Assembly: GCA_022113835.1 (NCBI GenBank)
Contig: JAILWY010000006.1
Span: 3,348,001 to 3,412,000, forward strand
Source of the DNA: Atopsyche davidsoni
Taxonomy: Eukaryota > Arthropoda > Insecta > Trichoptera > Hydrobiosidae
Length of the DNA stretch: 64,000 nucleotides
Direction of reading: 5' to 3'
The notes under the pieces are model-generated. The model did no database searches and was not told where the DNA came from. It worked only from the letters and a program-made list of their open reading frames with translations. The position numbers were made by a program, and so were the translations under genes. Below are positions 59,175-64,000 of the stretch, piece after piece (within the stretch, counting starts at the first letter, position 1; each line of letters opens with the position of its first letter).

Positions 59175-60329
59175 ATGCTGCTGAGAAAGAAGATAATAAT
59201 TCTATGTTTCTTTGCGGGAACTGTTTACTTGTCATTCATATGCCTGGCTTTTAGTTTTCGGGCAAATTCTCCGTTGAGCTATGTTTCAACCACAACCACC
59301 ACGACTCCCACTCCAATGATTGTATTGATGAACGTGAAACAACAAGGATTGAAAGACCTCAATATCACCATAGAAAAATATGATGCTCTAAAAGTTCACA
59401 CGAACATCATGAAAAGAAAAATTAAGAAAATGACGCAGCGTATATTCAAGCCCAATTCGAACATTACGCAAGTTCGGATCATTAACGAGGACCTCCATTT
59501 CTTCTATTCTGATTTTTCACGAGATTTTCATAAGAATATTAAAAACCTTAACGTGAGTAAGAATGCTAGCCGTGATATAGTGGAACAAAATTTGAAGGCA
59601 GCTCAGATCATCGGGGCGGGAGTGATTTTTGTAACTTGTCCTAAACTCTCACATTCTTTGATTTCTCAAACTTCCCGTGGTCACAGCACCTTAATGGCAC
59701 TATTCGACCAGGCGCCGACGTACAATATGAAAGTTTCCATAGCTATTAAAGATTATGCTAAAAGGAATGTCATGTCTATAAAGAGAGACATTAGAATATT
59801 CCTATCAATGTATGGTGATAAGCATGCTCTGTATAAAATAAAGAAGCCTGAAAACTCTTGGAAACTTCCCGTAATTTATATAATGGACTCCTTTAACATT
59901 AATTCCAAACAGTGGGCGGAAGTTCTCTCTGATGAAGGCCATTACACAATCAGAAATACTGCTGCAGATGCCGTTGTTCTCGGACAAGTGCGTGAAGATA
60001 TACATGTCAATTTACACATTCGCCTATCACACTTTGATGGATTTTTCACATGCTGTGATATGAACGGAGAAACATTCGGAAGCACTTGGAAGAATTGGCT
60101 TCCCTTATCGAGATGGGCTGAGAAGCAAAAGCTGATGTGGTCTGCAGGGGCTGTGGAAGGTACCGGAGGTCTGCCCGTCCTGAGTGCAGCTCTGAGGGTG
60201 GCCCTAAATACCAGGCCCAGGCCGAGATTTGTCTCCATAAGTAATGTGCGAGTCACTAATGAGCTGGTGGCCATGACGCAGACTTGGCTACAAAAGTGGG
60301 TTAATACCACAACATTTCTTAATATTTAA
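59175..60329 (+). CDS. Endomannosidase-like protein (GH99, MANEA family), intronless and probably inactive
   Basis: A 384-residue intronless ORF; the ATG at 59,175 is the first in frame. A membrane segment (IIILCFFAGTVYLSFICLAF, about residues 7-26) predicts a type II Golgi protein. The family cleaves glucosylated mannose from N-glycans. Family landmarks in order: MDSFNINSKQWAEVL (cf. YDSYLTSPEAWAHLL), YTIRNTAADAVVLG (cf. HSIRNTPYDGVFIA), HFDGFFT...GETFGSTWKNW (cf. GFDGMYT...FSFGSSHQNW). The catalytic motif NEWHEGTQ is replaced by VTNELVAM-type sequence. By my alignment the first catalytic Glu is Val and the second is kept. Residues shared with active GH99 enzymes around SWYPP are also changed. 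The frame is nonetheless open throughout. It could be a retrocopy or a lineage-specific paralogue with a non-enzymatic role. Confidence 0.75.
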   Translation: MLLRKKIIILCFFAGTVYLSFICLAFSFRANSPLSYVSTTTTTTPTPMIVLMNVKQQGLKDLNITIEKYDALKVHTNIMKRKIKKMTQRIFKPNSNITQVRIINEDLHFFYSDFSRDFHKNIKNLNVSKNASRDIVEQNLKAAQIIGAGVIFVTCPKLSHSLISQTSRGHSTLMALFDQAPTYNMKVSIAIKDYAKRNVMSIKRDIRIFLSMYGDKHALYKIKKPENSWKLPVIYIMDSFNINSKQWAEVLSDEGHYTIRNTAADAVVLGQVREDIHVNLHIRLSHFDGFFTCCDMNGETFGSTWKNWLPLSRWAEKQKLMWSAGAVEGTGGLPVLSAALRVALNTRPRPRFVSISNVRVTNELVAMTQTWLQKWVNTTTFLNI

Positions 60330-62294
60330 TAACTTATTCAACATTTCTAGTCAATTAATGTATCCTACTACATTTTTATTACATTAAACTATTTATTAAA
60401 AAACAAATATTGTTTTACAATTCTATTGTACTGGAGATGTTTGCTAAATTTATGTTTTTTTTATACTACATATAACTAAAGAGATAATCAATAATTTTGA
60501 TTGAAAACAATTTTTAAAAAAAGGCCTTTCAGCGGAAAACTTTTTTTTAGTTGTATTATTAATATGTATACTTAAAAAAAATTAAGGTTAGCAAATACAA
60601 TGCTCTACGTGTACCAACTATGATTGGTATGGCTTTTCTCTTTGCACATTACATCCCAGGAAAGATATAAATTTTGACAATCTACTAAATGGTAACAATA
60701 ATAATGGAAGGCTTCAATGGTATGTTCTCATCCCAAGAGAAGCCGAGGCAGATATAAGTCTTCAGGTATATAGTAAATATCAGTAGGTAAATGTAGCGAA
60801 TTGTACAATTAATATATTTTATCTAAAGTAAATAAATAACGTTGCATTATTCTAATCCAGATCATATAAGTTTTGAAAAAAAAAGGAAATGAAACAACAG
60901 TTAATAATTTAACATTAATATATTATACCGCAACAGTGGCATAGTTGACAGTCATTACTGTACTTTTTCAAAATCTACATGACATCGAAACATATAGTTA
61001 TATTTATTTACTTTAAAACTTTTAACAATTACATTCTGTCACTATATTCAATAGAAATATTTCTTATTACATCAACTAAGATTAAAAGCTCTCTTAAAAA
61101 CAAATACCCTAACTAGATAAATATAATTACTACTTTTACAAATCAGGTCCGAAGTAAAAGAGATGTCATTAGACAATAATAGTGTTTTTATGATTATGTA
61201 CATAATGGCACGCCTATACTTCAAGAAAAAATGTAGAAGAGAGGACTTGATTTTTGATTCAATGTAAAATGATGCTATAGGGTGTAAAGCTGTTATAGTT
61301 TGATCAACGATCAAATAATAAAATCATATTTTTAAAACTAAACCAACAGCTGTAAATATCCATTATTCGATAATGCAAGGGTCGTAGGTGCATCTATGGT
61401 TGTGTGTGATTCTATTTGCCATTTAAAAGTTAGCAATTCTTATATAATTGAGCTTAGTTTTATACCTTTAATTAAGAATATTAAATAGTAAAAAAAGTAG
61501 CAACAAAAACAGTTACATGATAATAATTATACATATATTTTTTTGACAGAAACACTGCACCAACTATTGACAAAATTTGGTGCCTAAATTATGATTTATG
61601 TATGGGTAAAATGAATCCTAAAGGATTAACTAACATGATTATGAACGGGCACTGGTTTATCTTGTAAGCAGCAGTTATCACAATAAATCACAAATAGCAA
61701 TAGGATTATAATACATATAAGCAACGTAGCAAATAAACTATGTTTTTCTAATCCTAACACACATTATTGTCTCGTTTCATATTAAGAAATCACCGACAGT
61801 TTGAAACTGCTATTGACTAATTTATATGTAACATTCACAAACATACATTAACAGTTATAATTAATGTTATACTTATTTAGTTAACTTGAATCAAACATTC
61901 GAGTAATAAGCGGAACATAAGACTTTCATATAAATCAATATTTATATAAATTACATCAATAAATAATCAAGTTATAGTAATATCTGTTTAGTAAATTACA
62001 AAGTAGAAAACATCAGACAGTACAAAGTATATCATATGAACCACACTGAACCTTTCTTGAAATAAAAATACTAATCCATGTCCAACAAAAATTGTTGAAA
62101 GAAAATTTCATCATAATTTCATGCATATTTACATTTATATAATTTTGTTTTTTAAATTTATATTTTATTTTTAGATTTGAATAAATAGCTGCTATGAAAT
62201 TCATTGCCTTAATTTGAGTTGGCAGTTTATTACAAAGGTAATTGACACATTAAAGGTATTGACTCGAACGTGACAAGAAGTATATAAAGGAGTA
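60330..62294. other. AT-rich spacer, no gene seen
   Basis: AT-rich sequence downstream of the GH99-like gene. Short open frames exist on both strands but none has a recognisable domain or convincing splice sites. It may be partly a long 3'UTR of a minus-strand gene whose last coding codons appear at the right edge. Confidence 0.5.
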
Positions 62295-62699
62295 CAGTAA
62301 TACCCCGCTTTACGCGAGGGATACGTCCCGGAAAAAATCGCGTATATCGGGGTTTACAATTAAACATACATACATAGTCAAAACTTAATACAAAAAAATA
62401 AGAATCATTTGAATCAATCACTTTAATTCTAAGAACACTTTATGCAGTATAACATGTTATTTTTACTGAAAAATACATCTATTGTCTTTTGGGTAGCGTT
62501 TCTTTTACGTTCTTGTAAAATACGTTCATAACACCCAATGCTGTTTTTAATTGTTATGAGAAGTCAATGACTACATTATGTTCATACACATTCTTAAAAT
62601 AAAAAATTCCCGAAATGCGAGTCATTTTAACGTGAAATTTGAAATTCGCGTTATAGTGAAACCGCGCATAACGGGGTCGCGTAAAGCGGGGTATTACTG
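62295..62699. mobile_element. pogo/Tigger-type MITE
   Basis: A 405-bp element with inverted termini CAGTAATACCCCGCTTTACG at the left and the complement at the right. A TA target duplication flanks it (62,293-62,294 and 62,700-62,701). It has no transposase ORF. A secondary, weaker inverted similarity continues inwards (GCGTATATCGGGGTTTA against the GCGCATAACGGGG region). The CAG...CCCC start and TA target fit the pogo branch of the Tc1/mariner superfamily. Confidence 0.85.
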
Positions 62700-62701
62700 T
62701 A

Positions 62702-63953
62702 TATAATGGAGTATATAAAGTCTTTTACAATAATCGTGATAATTGACAACCATTAATTTCCTTTCACATTACTAAATAGCTTTATAAGAATAATATAGCA
62801 ACAAAAAAAAGAATAGAAAATATAGTGATAATATAAATTAGTAATTATATCCAAGAGATCGTAATGTCTGACCTTCCTTTATAAATATATTTATAATAAA
62901 GAATAAGCAAATAAAGAATTTACAAGTGTATAATTAAAAAAATGTATAATTAATATAGAAGTAATAAATTATGATATCATACATAGGAATGATAATAATG
63001 TACAAATATAAACAAATTATAAATTACTGAATTAGAGCTATTTATCGACATTTGTCAGTCAATCAAGAAGAAACAACAATCAATCTGAGGTAATTCTACT
63101 TCACTATGTTGGCCTATTTTGAGATAAATAAAATATCATTAGGAATGGAAGTCTGGCTAGTAATTTACAATTTGTAATCAAAAAAAACTGTCAATTTAAT
63201 AAAAAAATCAGAATTCTTTACTTACACGTGACAGTTCACAGAAATCTTTCACAATTTCACAGAAATCAGAAGACAATTATAAAACATTTTCATTAAACAA
63301 CCTATAAACTGTTAATAGTTTTATTTGTAGTATTTTATACAAATAGAGACATTTGGGATTTTATCAATAAGTCTAGCCAGTTAAAAAACTGGCAACAACC
63401 AGCTTATCAATAAAATAATCTACAAACACTTAGATATTTAGTTTTATATTTGTTATGTTGAATCAAATACCATTATTTTATACGGGTATGTTGATGGAAA
63501 GAACATGCTAAAAATATTTAATAATAATTACCAACTACTGTGTAATTAGCTGATACATATATATATATATATATATATATATGTATTAATATATATCTAT
63601 CAAAATTGCATAAATACATTTCTTAAATGTATATAAAATAAAATAATTCTAAAAAATAGACTAAATGCAAAATATAAAATAAAATAATTCTCTATAATTG
63701 ATCACGAATCAATAAACATAACCGCAGCTATGAGAAGTTCACAGTTCAACTGTGACCAAGGAGAATGATAAAAGTAGTACTTCCTTAAATTACACATACA
63801 TGCTTTGCACATTTTTTAATATTTGATTAATGGTGCAATCTAAGTTTTTGTAAAACATTTGTGCTACTGATATATTTGTCATGATTATAAAAGACGACAA
63901 CACTAAATAGGTAGAAACAATAGGAAACACAGATATAGTACACGCAGAAAGTT
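62702..63953. other. AT-rich spacer with TA microsatellite
   Basis: No gene seen. A (TA)n microsatellite of about 13 units lies at 63,557-63,582. Confidence 0.6.
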
Positions 63954-64000
63954 TTAACGCAAAACCTGCCTGTAGAGAGCTTCAGAAGAGCGAGGACTCG
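63954..64000 (-). CDS. Possible C-terminal exon fragment at window edge
   Basis: On the minus strand the last 47 bases read ...SPRSSEALYRQVLR and a TAA stop, in a GC-richer patch that contrasts with the AT-rich DNA next to it. The exon would continue beyond the right edge. Too short to identify. Confidence 0.25.
   Translation of the reverse strand, partial: SPRSSEALYRQVLR

Noticed and set aside
1..64000. CRISPR arrays, bacterial operons, rRNA genes or viral insertions.
   Set aside because: No regularly spaced direct repeats, no bacterial-type gene packing, and no rRNA or viral protein signatures were seen; the introns and repeats are those of an insect nuclear genome.

Overview
The window is nuclear DNA of an arthropod, almost certainly an insect. 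The genes are interrupted by GT-AG introns, the spacers are very AT-rich, there are mariner, pogo-type and tRNA-derived repeats, a ZAD zinc-finger gene (an arthropod-type family), insect-type TRPA channels, and short TTAGG (insect telomere-type) motifs. I cannot name the order or species.

Layout, left to right. (1) 1-4,340: intron 1 and first coding exon of the clathrin adaptor gene lap/PICALM, minus strand, running off the left edge. (2) 4,565-7,531: RARS2, mitochondrial arginyl-tRNA synthetase, plus strand, three exons, head-to-head with lap; its intron 1 holds a perfect 176-bp-arm palindrome made of two tRNA-like units. (3) 7,629-44,746: mRpS9, mitochondrial ribosomal protein uS9m, minus strand, eight exons, tail-to-tail with RARS2. 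Exons 6 and 7 are separated by a 34,114-bp intron. That intron contains two complete, tandemly duplicated, pyrexia-like TRPA channel genes on the same strand (CDS 10,428-13,391 and 18,301-21,225), each with a 5'UTR exon and a shared upstream conserved non-coding block. The rest of the intron is AT-rich with scattered GC-rich islands and repeats. (4) 45,333-46,492: a dead mariner element. (5) 47,303-49,760: a ZAD plus C2H2 zinc-finger gene, minus strand. (6) 50,649-54,906: TFIIA-L, plus strand, seven exons, head-to-head with the ZAD gene across an unusual mirror-image spacer. (7) 55,000-59,000: AT-rich spacer with two orphan exon-like ORFs and a broken transposase. (8) 59,175-60,329: an intronless endomannosidase-like (GH99) gene that has lost one of the two catalytic glutamates. 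(9) 60,330-64,000: AT-rich spacer with a pogo-type MITE and, at the very edge, a possible last exon of another gene.

Functional links: RARS2 and mRpS9 both serve mitochondrial translation and converge with only 97 bp between their stop codons. The two TRPA channels are diverged paralogues, probably thermal, chemical or osmotic sensors. Their differences lie in the pore, the pore-adjacent loop and the C-terminus, while the ankyrin region is tightly conserved. The most noteworthy points are the nested TRPA pair inside a ribosomal-protein intron, the CRE plus double-GATA block shared upstream of both channels, the tRNA-like palindrome, the mirror-image promoter and the catalytically altered GH99 gene. 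Splice sites and coordinates were read by eye and reading frames were checked across every junction given.
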